DNA from: an uncultured Synergistales bacterium
Lineage (GTDB): Bacteria > Synergistota > Synergistia > Synergistales > Aminobacteriaceae
Assembly (NCBI GenBank): GCA_905233565.1
Contig: CAJOCL010000001.1
Span: 157,101-221,100, forward strand
DNA: 64,000 bases
Direction of reading: 5' to 3'
Part shown: piece after piece, positions 27,284 through 36,835 of the stretch
Layout of the letters: each line of letters starts with the position of its first letter
Position numbering within the stretch: position 1 is the stretch's first letter
The notes under the pieces: generated by a model
Database searches by the model: none
The model's input: the letters and a program-made list of their open reading frames with translations, nothing else
Told to the model about the DNA's origin: nothing
Made by a program: the position numbers and the translations under genes

Positions 27284-28412
27284 AGGTCTTGTATTAAGAA
27301 TAATAATCGCGCTGATAATCTCATATGCTGCATACATAATTACTGATAATATCGCCGTAAATAACTGGAACAACAGCGAATCTTTAATAGTTCAGGTCAT
27401 CGAAGCAGGTGAAGAGAGCGTTGTAACTTCAGATAATGATAATAATGAAGACAATGAAGACAGATATGAAACTTTGCAGCGAGATACGGTCATGAACATA
27501 TTATCAGGCAATGACGCAGGAAAAACAATAAACGTTAAAACCGTAAGATTAGCGGGAAGCAGTCTTAACGTATCAGCAGGGAACAGATATTTATTAGTCT
27601 GGGATACTTTTGAAGACGGCCATGTACAATACTCGATCGCCGATGCTTTCAGGGTTCCTTCTGTGCTGTGCGTTATATTTCTTGTCTGTACGCTGTTAAT
27701 GGCTTTCACTGGCTGGCGCGGATTTTTCGCACTTCTCGGGCTCGGAGCGTCAATATTCATTCTTGTTTTTGCGATGATTCCCCTTGTCGTTCGGGGCTGG
27801 GATTCAGTGTGGCTCGCAATAGCGTCGGTTTTCATAATTTCAACAATAACTATATTATGTGTCGTCCGTCATTCAAGATACAGGATTGCGGCACTGACAG
27901 GGACATTGGGCGGTGTAACAGGCGGATTCCTCTGCGGTGCCGTAATGGTCTACTTGTGGAAATTGACGGGCTTGGCCGGTGAAGGTTCTGCGCTGCTTGC
28001 GTCAACACTGCCTTTTTTGAACATGAGGGGATTATTGCTTGCGAGCGTATTAATAGGCTCAATCGGTGCCGTTCTCGATGTCAGCATTTCGATAACCGCC
28101 TCAATGTCTGAATTTGTAGATTACGACGAGAATATACACTTGGACAGGCTTTTAATTGCGGGCTTAAACGTCGGTACTGAAGTTCTCGGAAGCATGATTA
28201 ACACCCTAATACTTGCATATATGGGTAGTGCGCTGCCTATGGCCGTATTGATAAGCAGTGCAGGGGCTGAACTTTCAGGAATATTAAACGATCCATATAT
28301 AGCTCAGGAAATTGTACAGAGTTTAGCCGGGACATTGGGGTTATTGTTCACGATTCCCGCATCGGCTTTCAGTTTTGTTACTGTCCATTCATTGAGGCGT
28401 GATGATGATTAG
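27273..28412 (+). CDS. YibE/F-family membrane protein
   Basis: Polytopic inner-membrane protein of 379 residues. One N-terminal helix is followed by an extracytoplasmic domain of about 100 residues containing an acidic 'DNDNNEDNEDR' stretch. About seven to eight helices follow, with 'GWRGFFALLGLGASIFILVF' and 'IGSIGAVLDVSISITASM' typical of YibE/F. The family's transport function is not established. It overlaps the pseudouridine synthase by 11 bp and the Ppx gene by 8 bp, so it is in an operon with both. Confidence 0.85.
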   Translation: MRLKGLVLRIIIALIISYAAYIITDNIAVNNWNNSESLIVQVIEAGEESVVTSDNDNNEDNEDRYETLQRDTVMNILSGNDAGKTINVKTVRLAGSSLNVSAGNRYLLVWDTFEDGHVQYSIADAFRVPSVLCVIFLVCTLLMAFTGWRGFFALLGLGASIFILVFAMIPLVVRGWDSVWLAIASVFIISTITILCVVRHSRYRIAALTGTLGGVTGGFLCGAVMVYLWKLTGLAGEGSALLASTLPFLNMRGLLLASVLIGSIGAVLDVSISITASMSEFVDYDENIHLDRLLIAGLNVGTEVLGSMINTLILAYMGSALPMAVLISSAGAELSGILNDPYIAQEIVQSLAGTLGLLFTIPASAFSFVTVHSLRRDDD

Positions 28413-29337
28413 GGCGGTTATAGATGTCGGAAGCAATTCAATAAAAATGCGGGCAGCGCGGATAACTCAAGGACAGATTAAATTAATCTGTGATGAAACT
28501 GAAGTCGTAAAACTCGGACGCGGAATGAATGCCGGCTCTTCACCTCAGCTCAGGGAAGACAGCATGAAGCGTTCATGTGATGCCGTAAAGAGGATGGTAA
28601 AGAAAGCTGAAAAATACGGCGCAGAAATTTTCATCGCAGGAACAATGGCTTTGCGCACCGCAAAAAATGCCGATGAGTTTCTGAAAATGGTTAAATCTTC
28701 AACAGGCCATGAAGTTCACGTTTTGACGGGAGAACAGGAAGCTCGTTATTCTTGGAAGGGAGCAACTGAAGGGTTTAACATTAACGGTAATACGGTAATG
28801 TTTGATACGGGCGGAGGAAGTACTGAATTTGCTTACGGAATTTCAGGAGTAATGAAAGAAGTTGTAAGCATTCCCGTAGGAGCAGTTAATTTGACTGAAA
28901 AATTTTTTTCAAACAGCACTGAACCCGTTAAACTTTCAACGTGTGACAACGCCGTGAAATATATTCAGGATATATTAAACGGACATAGTATAGTTAAAAC
29001 TGCGTCATCTTTAAGCGCAAATATTATCGGTGTCGGCGGCGGAGTAGTGGCGATGTCGGGCGTAAAGAATGCCTGCGAGTATTTCATGCCGTCAAAACTT
29101 CACGGCAGTATTTTGACGCTCAGGGACGTAAAAAGCCAGATAAAATTATATTCAAGCCTTAAACTTGATGAACGCGAGGGTATTATAGGATTACCGCCCA
29201 GCCGTGCCGATGTCATATTAGGCAGTGCATGTATAGTATATTCGCTGCTTAACGTTCTTGGAGCCGGCAAATTCACCGTAAGCATAAACGGATTACGGCA
29301 AGGCTTGCTGTTAAGTGATGTGTTCAGTGATATATAA
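28405..29337 (+). CDS. Ppx/GppA-family phosphatase
   Basis: Actin-fold phosphatase of about 310 residues that acts on polyphosphate or pppGpp. The phosphate-1 motif 'AVIDVGSNSIKMRAA', 'VLTGEQEARYSWKGA', the phosphate-2 motif 'MFDTGGGSTEFAYG' and 'IGVGGGVVAM' are present. This is the short form without the C-terminal HD domain of E. coli Ppx/GppA. Three possible starts lie in a row (GTG-ATG-ATG); the third gives the best spacing from GAGG. It overlaps YibE/F. Polyphosphate versus pppGpp cannot be decided by eye. Confidence 0.9.
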   Translation: MIRAVIDVGSNSIKMRAARITQGQIKLICDETEVVKLGRGMNAGSSPQLREDSMKRSCDAVKRMVKKAEKYGAEIFIAGTMALRTAKNADEFLKMVKSSTGHEVHVLTGEQEARYSWKGATEGFNINGNTVMFDTGGGSTEFAYGISGVMKEVVSIPVGAVNLTEKFFSNSTEPVKLSTCDNAVKYIQDILNGHSIVKTASSLSANIIGVGGGVVAMSGVKNACEYFMPSKLHGSILTLRDVKSQIKLYSSLKLDEREGIIGLPPSRADVILGSACIVYSLLNVLGAGKFTVSINGLRQGLLLSDVFSDI

Positions 29338-29387
29338 TTATTATAAAATTCTTGTAAATTTTTCTTTTTTGTGAGGTGATAAAAAGA

Positions 29388-30272
29388 ATGCTTTTTGAGC
29401 TTATGACTAACGGAACAATAGCGCGTCTTCCTTCTGAGAATACGCCCGATAATGAAAAATCCGTGATGCTCCTGCTTCCTCATAACAAATATCTTTTAGG
29501 CAGCAATAAAAATTCAGGGAAATGGACATACGGAGAAAATAACGGGAAAGAATGCAGGACAGAAAATATATATTTATATGACGGCCAGCCTGTTTCGCTC
29601 CTGAACGAATCCGCAGCACCTACTATTTTAACGGCCGGAACGGTTGATATATTGCGCAGGGAATTGTTGGCGTTGTCAGATCCTCCCGGAAATCACACGA
29701 GCGCGGTTTTAATGATGCGTACATTAATGCGCGGCCATGAAATTTTCAAGTCAGAGAATGCAGATTATCTTGACGAGGAAAAATTCATGTCGTTCTTGAA
29801 AACTGACAGCATTTTTGAGCGTCTTTACTGGACTCTGAGATTTGCGCTTAACAGGGGGGAAATGGAGACTTTAACGCGCCTGAAAGTATGGCTCCGGGCC
29901 GGGCCTGAGGTATTTTCGCAGTCAATACCTGAAAAAATGCGCTTATGGTTTTCGATTCTCGGACTTCCTGACGGAGACGGAATGAAAGAGCTTGAGGAGC
30001 TTAAATTTACGCAGCTTGAGTTAAAACGTATCGCGGATCAGAACGCTTCGCCCATTGTAGTATATAATCCTGCATCGGGCTGGCTTGTTCTCGGACGTTT
30101 CGGAAGATATAAAGATACGATGTTTTTCATGTGGGCATATTTCACACATGAGCTTTGGAACGAACTTCGTGAACGCAGAAAATTCACGGTTCAGGAAATT
30201 TTGCAGGCATCATGGGGAGAGTATGACACTCGGCAGGCAATGTCTGAGCGGGCAAAATATAGAATATTTTAG
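29388..30272 (+). CDS. Protein of unknown function upstream of ftsE
   Basis: No known family was recognised. The start ATG 29388 (MLFELMTNGTIARLP) follows a very good GAGGTGATAAAAAGA; the track starts four codons earlier at a GTG inside that ribosome binding site. The 294 residues lack a signal peptide or membrane helix, so it is probably cytoplasmic. It is rich in Leu, Glu and Arg with long helices. A compact hydrophobic stretch 'PIVVYNPASGWLVLGRFGRY' lies near residue 225 and the C-terminus is basic. Its stop is 20 bp before ftsE in the same direction, so a division- or envelope-related role is possible by context only. Confidence 0.8.
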   Translation: MLFELMTNGTIARLPSENTPDNEKSVMLLLPHNKYLLGSNKNSGKWTYGENNGKECRTENIYLYDGQPVSLLNESAAPTILTAGTVDILRRELLALSDPPGNHTSAVLMMRTLMRGHEIFKSENADYLDEEKFMSFLKTDSIFERLYWTLRFALNRGEMETLTRLKVWLRAGPEVFSQSIPEKMRLWFSILGLPDGDGMKELEELKFTQLELKRIADQNASPIVVYNPASGWLVLGRFGRYKDTMFFMWAYFTHELWNELRERRKFTVQEILQASWGEYDTRQAMSERAKYRIF

Positions 30273-30292
30273 GGAGCAGATGACTTAAAAGA

Positions 30293-30976
30293 ATGAATAT
30301 AAACTTTTCCGGAGTAAGCAAGATATTTGAGCCTGATATAGCCGCACTTGTTGATATAAATCTTAATATAGAGCAGGGGGAATTTGTCTACATAATCGGT
30401 CAGACCGGTTCGGGAAAATCAACCCTGTTAAGACTCATTACGCGTGAGCTTCTGCCTTCAAGGGGAGTTGTAGCCGTCGGAGGCGTTGACATGAGGAAAA
30501 TAAATACTTCAGATATACCGTATTACCGCCGTGATGTAGGTCTTGTTGCTCAGGATTTCAGGCTGATACCCAGTCTTACGGTATATGAAAATATAGCGTT
30601 TGTAATGGAGGCAATGTCAGTGCCTAAGAAACTTGTTGCAGAGAGAACGAGAGCCGTAATTAACCAGGTCGGCTTATGGCGCAGGCGTACGATGAGGCCG
30701 TCCCAGTTATCAGGAGGGGAACAGCAGAGAGTAGCTATAGCGCGTGCGCTTGCAAATTCGCCTTCATTGTTCATAGCTGACGAACCTACGGGAAATTTGG
30801 ACTTCACTACGGCTTCGGAAGTAATGAAGATACTTTTTGCCATAAACGCCGCAGGCGTAACGGTAGTGATGTCAACGCACAATCAAAGCATAGTGAACAG
30901 CTCAAGGCGGCGCGTCATTGAGCTTGTCGGAGGCCGTTTAGTTCGTGACGAGAAGGGGGGTACTTACGTATCATGA
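30293..30976 (+). CDS. ftsE: Cell division ATP-binding protein FtsE
   Basis: ABC ATPase that works with FtsX to control peptidoglycan hydrolases at the septum. The 227 residues show Walker A 'GQTGSGKSTLLR', the Q-loop 'LVAQDFRLIPSLTVYENIAF', the signature 'LSGGEQQRVAIARAL', Walker B 'LFIADEPTGNLD' and the H-loop 'MSTHN'. The phrase 'QDFRLIPSLTVYENI' is characteristic of FtsE. It overlaps ftsX by 4 bp (ATGA). Confidence 0.95.
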   Translation: MNINFSGVSKIFEPDIAALVDINLNIEQGEFVYIIGQTGSGKSTLLRLITRELLPSRGVVAVGGVDMRKINTSDIPYYRRDVGLVAQDFRLIPSLTVYENIAFVMEAMSVPKKLVAERTRAVINQVGLWRRRTMRPSQLSGGEQQRVAIARALANSPSLFIADEPTGNLDFTTASEVMKILFAINAAGVTVVMSTHNQSIVNSSRRRVIELVGGRLVRDEKGGTYVS

Positions 30977-31869
30977 CGGCATTGAAATATATACTGCGCG
31001 ATATGGTTCGTCTTGTCGTTCATCACTGGGTCTTGGGGCTTTTAACCCTCATAACTGCCGGCGTAATGCTCTGGATACTCGGAGTAACAACGCTTCTTTC
31101 GCTGAATATCGAAAACATGCTGACGAAGCTTGAAAGTGAACTTGCCGTTCAGGCTTATTTGGTTAAAGATAACACTCTTGATGTCGAGGCAGTTTCAAAA
31201 AAAATACAGTCCCTTGAATATGTGGCATCAATGAAGGCATTTTCACCGGCTGACTCTCTGGCAAAATTACAGGAAAAAATGGGTTCACAGTCCCGCGCCC
31301 TCGAAATGCTCGGAGATAATCCGATCCCTTGGAATTTTGAAATTCACGTGAACAGGGCTGAAGATGTCGCACCGCTTGTAAACGCCCTCAAAGAAATGCC
31401 GGAAGTTGAAGACGTAGTTTATGCGGGAATGGTAGTGCGCAGAATTTCGGCATTGTCGAGGATAGCTTCAAGAGTTGCAATGATCATGTTTATATTGTCA
31501 GTCGTCATAACTTCATTAGTTGTCTATAACACTATACATATTTCGCTTTATTCGAGGCGTGAGGAGATCGGCATAATGTATCTTGTTGGCGCAACAAGGG
31601 CATATATAGCGACACCGTTTGTCCTTGAAGGTACGCTGCTCGCGTTTTTCGGAGCGTTGATAGCCTGCGGTGGAATAATAGCCGCTTATTTTCCCGGCAT
31701 TGAGCTGATACGTGAAAATCTGCCGTTATTGACGAATATACTGCTGACTGACAGGGGCATAATCTGGAGATTCTGCGCTTTGCTTGCAGGATTCGGCGCA
31801 ACATTGGGCTGGGTCTGCAGCTATCTTGTTGTTTCACGTTTCATAAATTCAATAACGAGGCCCGAATAA
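30973..31869 (+). CDS. ftsX: Cell division protein FtsX
   Basis: Membrane partner of FtsE, with 298 residues. There is an N-terminal helix, a periplasmic domain of about 100 residues ('AVQAYLVKDNTLDVEAVSKK' onward) and three C-terminal helices with the FtsX motif 'VYNTIHISLYSRREEIGIMYLVGA'. The periplasmic loop recruits EnvC-type activators or M23 hydrolases in other bacteria. The two M23 proteins encoded immediately downstream are the likely partners. Confidence 0.95.
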   Translation: MTALKYILRDMVRLVVHHWVLGLLTLITAGVMLWILGVTTLLSLNIENMLTKLESELAVQAYLVKDNTLDVEAVSKKIQSLEYVASMKAFSPADSLAKLQEKMGSQSRALEMLGDNPIPWNFEIHVNRAEDVAPLVNALKEMPEVEDVVYAGMVVRRISALSRIASRVAMIMFILSVVITSLVVYNTIHISLYSRREEIGIMYLVGATRAYIATPFVLEGTLLAFFGALIACGGIIAAYFPGIELIRENLPLLTNILLTDRGIIWRFCALLAGFGATLGWVCSYLVVSRFINSITRPE

Positions 31870-31871
31870 TC

Positions 31872-33023
31872 ATGAGACGCAGAATAATATCATTGCTTCT
31901 TGTGCCTGTTGTTTTAATTTCTTTATTTGCGTCAAGAAGAACAAGCATAGACAGTCAGATAGCGGCTGAGGAAAAGAAACGCAGTGATTTAGCGCGTCAG
32001 GTTCAGAATTATAGAGCGCAGATAAAGAAAATGGGCGCAAAAGTTGAAGGCTTACTGACGAAAGTTAATGAGCTTCAGCAGGATGAAAGTGTTGCGCGTC
32101 AGGAATTGACTGTCTTGGAACTTCAGAACAAGAAGATTCAGGAGAATATAGACGAGCTTAGTATCTACATGAAAGCCGAACAGGTGAAAATTGACGAATT
32201 AAGCGCACAGATGAGCGAGAGGCTTCTCGATATTTACAAGTACGGCAACGCAGGACGGATGAGAACGCTTTTCGCTTCCCGTTCAGTCCTTGAAGCCGTT
32301 GATAACGCGTATATTCTCCAGCGCGTAAATGAACGTGATGAAGCAATATTGTCGCAGCTGCAGGAACGTGTCCAGAATATGGATCTTTCGCGCCGTACAA
32401 TGGACGAACACCAGGCACGTTTGAAGGAAAAAAGCATCGCAGTTCAGGATCAGCGCGATAAATATAACCAGAGCATACGCGAGACAAACAGGTTTATAAC
32501 ATCCCTGCAGAATCAAAAGGCACTTGCCGAAAAGGCAGTCCGCGAGGCTGAAGAGGCACAGAGAGCAGCAGGAGCAATGATAGCCGAATTACAGCGTAAA
32601 CGTTCAAGATCATATCTCCCGGCAACGGGCAAAGGCTCAAAATTTGACTGGCCTGTCCGCGGCGTAATGTCAAGCGCATACGGAACGAGAATACATCCGA
32701 TCTTGAAGCGCAAAATTCTGCATTCGGGAATCGATGTCGCAGCACCGAACGGAACGCCCGTTAAAACTGCAGGGCCGGGAGAAGTCATATATAACGGCTG
32801 GCTCAGAGGCTACGGGCGCGTAATAGTCATAGATCACGGGCGCGGTTATTCAACCCTTTATGCTCATTTGTCCGCGAGCCTTGTGCGTGAAGGTCAGATT
32901 TTGAGGGAAGGAGCAGTCATCGGGCGCGTAGGACGAACGGGAAACACTACGGGTCCCCACCTTCATTTTGAAGTCAGGCATTACGGAACGCCGGCAAATC
33001 CTATAAAGTATCTTAAACGCTAA
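31872..33023 (+). CDS. Coiled-coil M23 peptidase, EnvC-like, with intact zinc site
   Basis: Exported murein hydrolase or activator of 383 residues. A short N-terminal hydrophobic segment is followed by a long coiled coil (about 25-245) and a LytM/M23 domain. All four M23 site residues are present: His and Asp in 'HSGIDV', His in 'YAHL' and the HxH in 'GPHLHFEV'. It can therefore be an active endopeptidase, unlike E. coli EnvC. It lies 2 bp after ftsX, so regulation by FtsEX is likely. It shares layout and C-terminus (NPIKYLKR) with the next gene. Confidence 0.92.
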   Translation: MRRRIISLLLVPVVLISLFASRRTSIDSQIAAEEKKRSDLARQVQNYRAQIKKMGAKVEGLLTKVNELQQDESVARQELTVLELQNKKIQENIDELSIYMKAEQVKIDELSAQMSERLLDIYKYGNAGRMRTLFASRSVLEAVDNAYILQRVNERDEAILSQLQERVQNMDLSRRTMDEHQARLKEKSIAVQDQRDKYNQSIRETNRFITSLQNQKALAEKAVREAEEAQRAAGAMIAELQRKRSRSYLPATGKGSKFDWPVRGVMSSAYGTRIHPILKRKILHSGIDVAAPNGTPVKTAGPGEVIYNGWLRGYGRVIVIDHGRGYSTLYAHLSASLVREGQILREGAVIGRVGRTGNTTGPHLHFEVRHYGTPANPIKYLKR

Positions 33024-33033
33024 GGAAGTGAGA

Positions 33034-34245
33034 ATGATGAAAAAATATATAGTGCTTTTAGTGCTGACTTTTTTTGCGCTGAATGCAGCAAACATAGACA
33101 GGCAGATAAAAAATCAGCAGCGCAGTCAAAGCGAAATGAGGCGGAAAATACAGCAGTACAATGCTATAGCCCGTCAGAAATCAAAAGAATCAAAAAATCT
33201 GCTCAGTCAGTTATCGCGCTTGAGGCAGAACGCTAACGAGTCAGAATCGAGAATGACCCACCTTGAGAGCGAAAATACAAGGTTACAGGCCTCCGTTCAG
33301 GAATTGAACGCGAATATAATACGCGTAAATGAGTCAATGAATCATATATTAACAATATTGCGCGGAAGGCTGGCGGAAATTTACAAGCATACTCCCAATG
33401 AAAGCACGCTCGGATTAATTCTCAGTTCGGGCGGGCCTCATGATGCAGTCAATACGGCTTACATGCTGAATATTTTTGCACGTCAGGATATTGACATGTT
33501 CAAGGAACTTGCGGACAGGGAACGGGAGCTTAATGAAGCAAAAGCCAAACTTGAGGCCGACAAGACACAGATACAGCGTCAGACGGACGAATTAAAGCGG
33601 AAACGTGAGGAATTTGACACGGCGGTAAAACGTACTGACAGTTTATTGAAGAGCGTTCAGAGTGAACAGAAAAAAGCCGAAGCCGCAGCGCGTGAACTTG
33701 AAAGCGCTCAAAGAGCTGTAGGCAGCAAAATAAACGCCCTTATGGCTCAAAAGAAACGCTCATCATCAGTAAAAATAACGCCGTCAAAGGGCGGAAAATC
33801 AAACTCTTCATCGTCTTCAACACCCCGTACTCAGACAAGCTCCCCTTCAGGTACGGTTAAGTCTCTTTCATGGCCGGTTAACGGCACTGTAACAATGCAG
33901 TACGGCTCAAGGATTCACCCTATATTCAAGACAAAAATATTTAATTCAGGAATAGACATAAGAGCCTCAGCGGGCGCACCTGTAAAGGCAGCAGGGCCGG
34001 GAGAAGTTCTTTATCAGGGTTGGCTCAGGGGCTTCGGGCAGGTTGTAATAATAGATCACGGCGGAGATTTGTCGACAGTTTACGCACATTTGGGCGGCAC
34101 GTCAGTACGTGAGGGACAGGCCGTAAAAGCAGGAACGGTTATAGGCCGCGTAGGCAATACCGGGACTGATTCGGAGTACGCGCTTCATTTCGAGGTAAGG
34201 CGCAAAGGTTCAGCAGTAAATCCAATGAATTATCTGAAGCGTTAA
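33034..34245 (+). CDS. Coiled-coil M23-like protein, probable pseudoenzyme
   Basis: A paralogue of the preceding gene, 403 residues. It has a signal-like N-terminus (MMKKYIVLLVLTFFALNAA), a long coiled coil, a Ser/Thr/Lys-rich linker (about 248-285) and an M23 domain. Two zinc/catalytic positions are changed: the first His is Asn ('NSGIDI') and the first His of HxH is Ala ('EYALHFEV'). The Asp, the 'YAHL' His and the final His remain. It is probably a non-catalytic activator, as EnvC and NlpD are. The ATG 33034 follows AAGGAAGTGAGA. Confidence 0.9.
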   Translation: MMKKYIVLLVLTFFALNAANIDRQIKNQQRSQSEMRRKIQQYNAIARQKSKESKNLLSQLSRLRQNANESESRMTHLESENTRLQASVQELNANIIRVNESMNHILTILRGRLAEIYKHTPNESTLGLILSSGGPHDAVNTAYMLNIFARQDIDMFKELADRERELNEAKAKLEADKTQIQRQTDELKRKREEFDTAVKRTDSLLKSVQSEQKKAEAAARELESAQRAVGSKINALMAQKKRSSSVKITPSKGGKSNSSSSSTPRTQTSSPSGTVKSLSWPVNGTVTMQYGSRIHPIFKTKIFNSGIDIRASAGAPVKAAGPGEVLYQGWLRGFGQVVIIDHGGDLSTVYAHLGGTSVREGQAVKAGTVIGRVGNTGTDSEYALHFEVRRKGSAVNPMNYLKR

Positions 34246-34291
34246 TGCTGTATAATTCGTGAATAAAATTAAGGCAGGTGCAGACTAAACA

Positions 34292-35506
34292 TTGAGAATG
34301 AAAAAGAAAATATATATCTTCATAGCATTAATAATAACATTAACAGGTTTTTTGTACGGATACAGTGCAAACTCTGCGGATTTTTCAGAATCAGATTTCA
34401 ACCGTATATCGCCCTTCAGCGTACGTTCATTATGGCTTCTCCGTCAGGTACGCTACATAATTGAGAGCTATCAGGTTGACGCGGACACAAAGAAAGTTAC
34501 GGATGAGGAACTTCTTCACGGTGCAGCGCGCGGAATGGTCGAAGCCTGGAAAGATCCTTATACCCGTTTTGTTTCGCCTTCACAGCTGAAAGATGAGGAA
34601 ATCGAACTCGAAGGGAAATACGGCGGTTTAGGAATGTATATCGGCGAGAGGGACGGACAAATTTTAGTCATAAGCCCTATGGAAGATTCACCGGCTGAAA
34701 GAGCGGGGTTAAAGCCGAAAGATCAGATCGTAAAAGTTGATGACACTGTAGTTGTAGGCTGGACATCTGACCGCGTAGTCCAGAAATTAAGGGGAGAACC
34801 TGACACTAAAGTTACTCTCTGGGTACGCCGTGAAGGTGAAGACGAACTTTTGAGCTTTGAGATTACGAGGGAAATAATCAAACTTCACAGCGTAAGATAT
34901 GAAATGTTATCAGATGATATAGGCTATCTGAAGCTCACGCAGTTCAAGCACAATACAAGCGAGGAAGCCCGTAACGCAGTCAGGGATTTAATGCGTCAGG
35001 GAATGCGCGCGCTTATTCTTGATCTCCGCAACAACGGTGGAGGACTTCTCGACGCAAGCGTTAAAATATCAAGTTTCTTTCTCAGGGACGGCCTTATCGT
35101 AGAAACTCGCGGACGTTCGGAACGTGCAAACGATAAATATTACGCAGACAGAAATCAATATTTGACTAATATGCCGCTTATAGTTCTGATTAACGGCGGA
35201 AGTGCGAGCGCAAGCGAAATAGTTGCAGGTGCATTGAACGACAGGGGACGCGCAAAACTTGTCGGCGAAAAGAGTTTCGGAAAAGGAAGCGTTCAAACGT
35301 TATTCCCGTTGACAGACGGCAGCGGAGTTTACGTAACTATAGCGAGATATTACACTCCTTCAGGGAAATTGATAGATCATGTAGGTCTTTCGCCTGATAT
35401 AGAAGTCAAGGGAGAACCTGACAGGGACAAGAGCAAAGATGCTCAGTTAAAGCGGGCAATCGAGGAAATTAAAAAGTCCCTGCGTTCAGTGGCAGGCCGT
35501 AAATAA
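34292..35506 (+). CDS. ctpA: C-terminal processing protease (S41, CtpA family)
   Basis: Periplasmic serine protease of 404 residues. It has an N-terminal signal or anchor, a PDZ domain ('GGLGMYIGERDGQILVIS' to 'LWVRREG', about 110-190) and the S41 catalytic core. The nucleophile is in 'INGGSASASEIVAGAL' and the lysine in 'EKSFGKGSVQT'. In other bacteria CtpA controls murein hydrolases or clips envelope proteins, fitting its place after the M23 pair. The TTG at 34292 has better spacing from AGGTG than the ATG two codons later. Confidence 0.93.
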   Translation: MRMKKKIYIFIALIITLTGFLYGYSANSADFSESDFNRISPFSVRSLWLLRQVRYIIESYQVDADTKKVTDEELLHGAARGMVEAWKDPYTRFVSPSQLKDEEIELEGKYGGLGMYIGERDGQILVISPMEDSPAERAGLKPKDQIVKVDDTVVVGWTSDRVVQKLRGEPDTKVTLWVRREGEDELLSFEITREIIKLHSVRYEMLSDDIGYLKLTQFKHNTSEEARNAVRDLMRQGMRALILDLRNNGGGLLDASVKISSFFLRDGLIVETRGRSERANDKYYADRNQYLTNMPLIVLINGGSASASEIVAGALNDRGRAKLVGEKSFGKGSVQTLFPLTDGSGVYVTIARYYTPSGKLIDHVGLSPDIEVKGEPDRDKSKDAQLKRAIEEIKKSLRSVAGRK

Positions 35507-35538
35507 GATAATAATTTTTTAAGGAGAGATTAAAAATT

Positions 35539-36831
35539 TTGAGTACGAAAAAAAATGTAGATTTACTTGTAGGCGCACAGTGGGGCGATGAGGGAAAAGG
35601 AAAAGTCGTTGACATGCTCGGTTCTGATGTTGACGTTTTTGTACGTTATCAGGGCGGAGCGAACGCAGGACACACCGTAGTTTCAGAAGGCCAGAAAGTA
35701 GTATTTCACCTTCTGCCTTCAGGAATGCTTTATCCCGGAAAACTCTGCATACTTGGGAACGGTCTTGTAATTGATCCTGAACAGTTCCTGAACGAAGTTA
35801 ACGAGCTTCTTTCACGCGGACAGGACAAGGCGAGATTAGCCGTCAGCCCTCATGCTCATGTAGTCATGCCGTATCACAAAATGTTGGACAGGCTTCAGGA
35901 AGAGGCAAGGGGTAAAGGCCGCAAGATAGGAACAACGGGGCGCGGTATAGGGCCGTGCTATGTAGATAAATATTCGCGCTCAGGGTTAAGGATAGAGGAC
36001 ATTATAAACGCTGATGTCCTGCGTGAAAAACTGACGTATATACTTGAAGAAAAAAATCAGATATTCACGAAGTTATATAATCAGAGGCCGTTAGCATTCG
36101 ATGAGATTTACGAACCGGCGAAAAGATGGGGAGAAGAGATCGCCCCTTACGTTGACGACACCCGCAAGATGCTTAGGCTTGCTGTTGACGAGGGCAAACA
36201 CATTTTGCTTGAAGGCGCACAGGCTGCATTGCTTGATATAGATCACGGCACGTATCCTTATGTAACAAGTTCTTCAACTTCAGCATCAGGAGCTTTCACG
36301 GGTACAGGGCTGGCGCCGAATGACCTTTCAAGAGTAATCGCAGTAGTTAAGGCTTACACAACAAGAGTCGGTGAAGGGCCGTTCCCTACGGAAGATTTCG
36401 GGGAAGACGGCGAAAAGCTCAGGGCAAACGGCGGTGAGTACGGAGCTACGACAGGAAGGCCGAGACGCTGCGGATGGCTTGATATTCCGGCACTGCGCTA
36501 CTCAATGGAACTTAACGGCGCAAACGTCATAGCACTTACGAAACTTGACGTATTAACGGGAATGGGCGGAATCAAAGTCTGCACGTCATATGAGCGTGAC
36601 GGTGAAAATCTGACTTCATGGCCGACTGATACGGGTACGCTGAGCGAAATTAAGCCGGTTTATGAAATTCTGCCCGGCTGGGACGAGGATATAACGAACT
36701 GCAAGAGTTTTGACGAACTCCCCGAAAACGCTAAATCATACGTGAAATTTATTGAAAATGCCTTGAACGTTCCCGTAGGATTAATCGGTGTCGGCGCGGA
36801 CAGAATGCAGACGATAAACAAGGGAATGTAG
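35539..36831 (+). CDS. purA: Adenylosuccinate synthetase (TTG start)
   Basis: Catalyses GTP-dependent ligation of IMP and aspartate in AMP synthesis. The 430 residues are the normal length. Diagnostic motifs are 'GAQWGDEGKGKVVDML', 'GGANAGHTV', 'TTGRGIGPCYVDK', 'LEGAQAALLDIDHGTYPYVTSS' and 'TGRPRRCGWLD'. TTG 35539 follows AAGGAGAG and is the only sensible start. It heads a run of closely spaced genes up to cdaR. Confidence 0.97.
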   Translation: MSTKKNVDLLVGAQWGDEGKGKVVDMLGSDVDVFVRYQGGANAGHTVVSEGQKVVFHLLPSGMLYPGKLCILGNGLVIDPEQFLNEVNELLSRGQDKARLAVSPHAHVVMPYHKMLDRLQEEARGKGRKIGTTGRGIGPCYVDKYSRSGLRIEDIINADVLREKLTYILEEKNQIFTKLYNQRPLAFDEIYEPAKRWGEEIAPYVDDTRKMLRLAVDEGKHILLEGAQAALLDIDHGTYPYVTSSSTSASGAFTGTGLAPNDLSRVIAVVKAYTTRVGEGPFPTEDFGEDGEKLRANGGEYGATTGRPRRCGWLDIPALRYSMELNGANVIALTKLDVLTGMGGIKVCTSYERDGENLTSWPTDTGTLSEIKPVYEILPGWDEDITNCKSFDELPENAKSYVKFIENALNVPVGLIGVGADRMQTINKGM

Positions 36832-36835
36832 ATAC

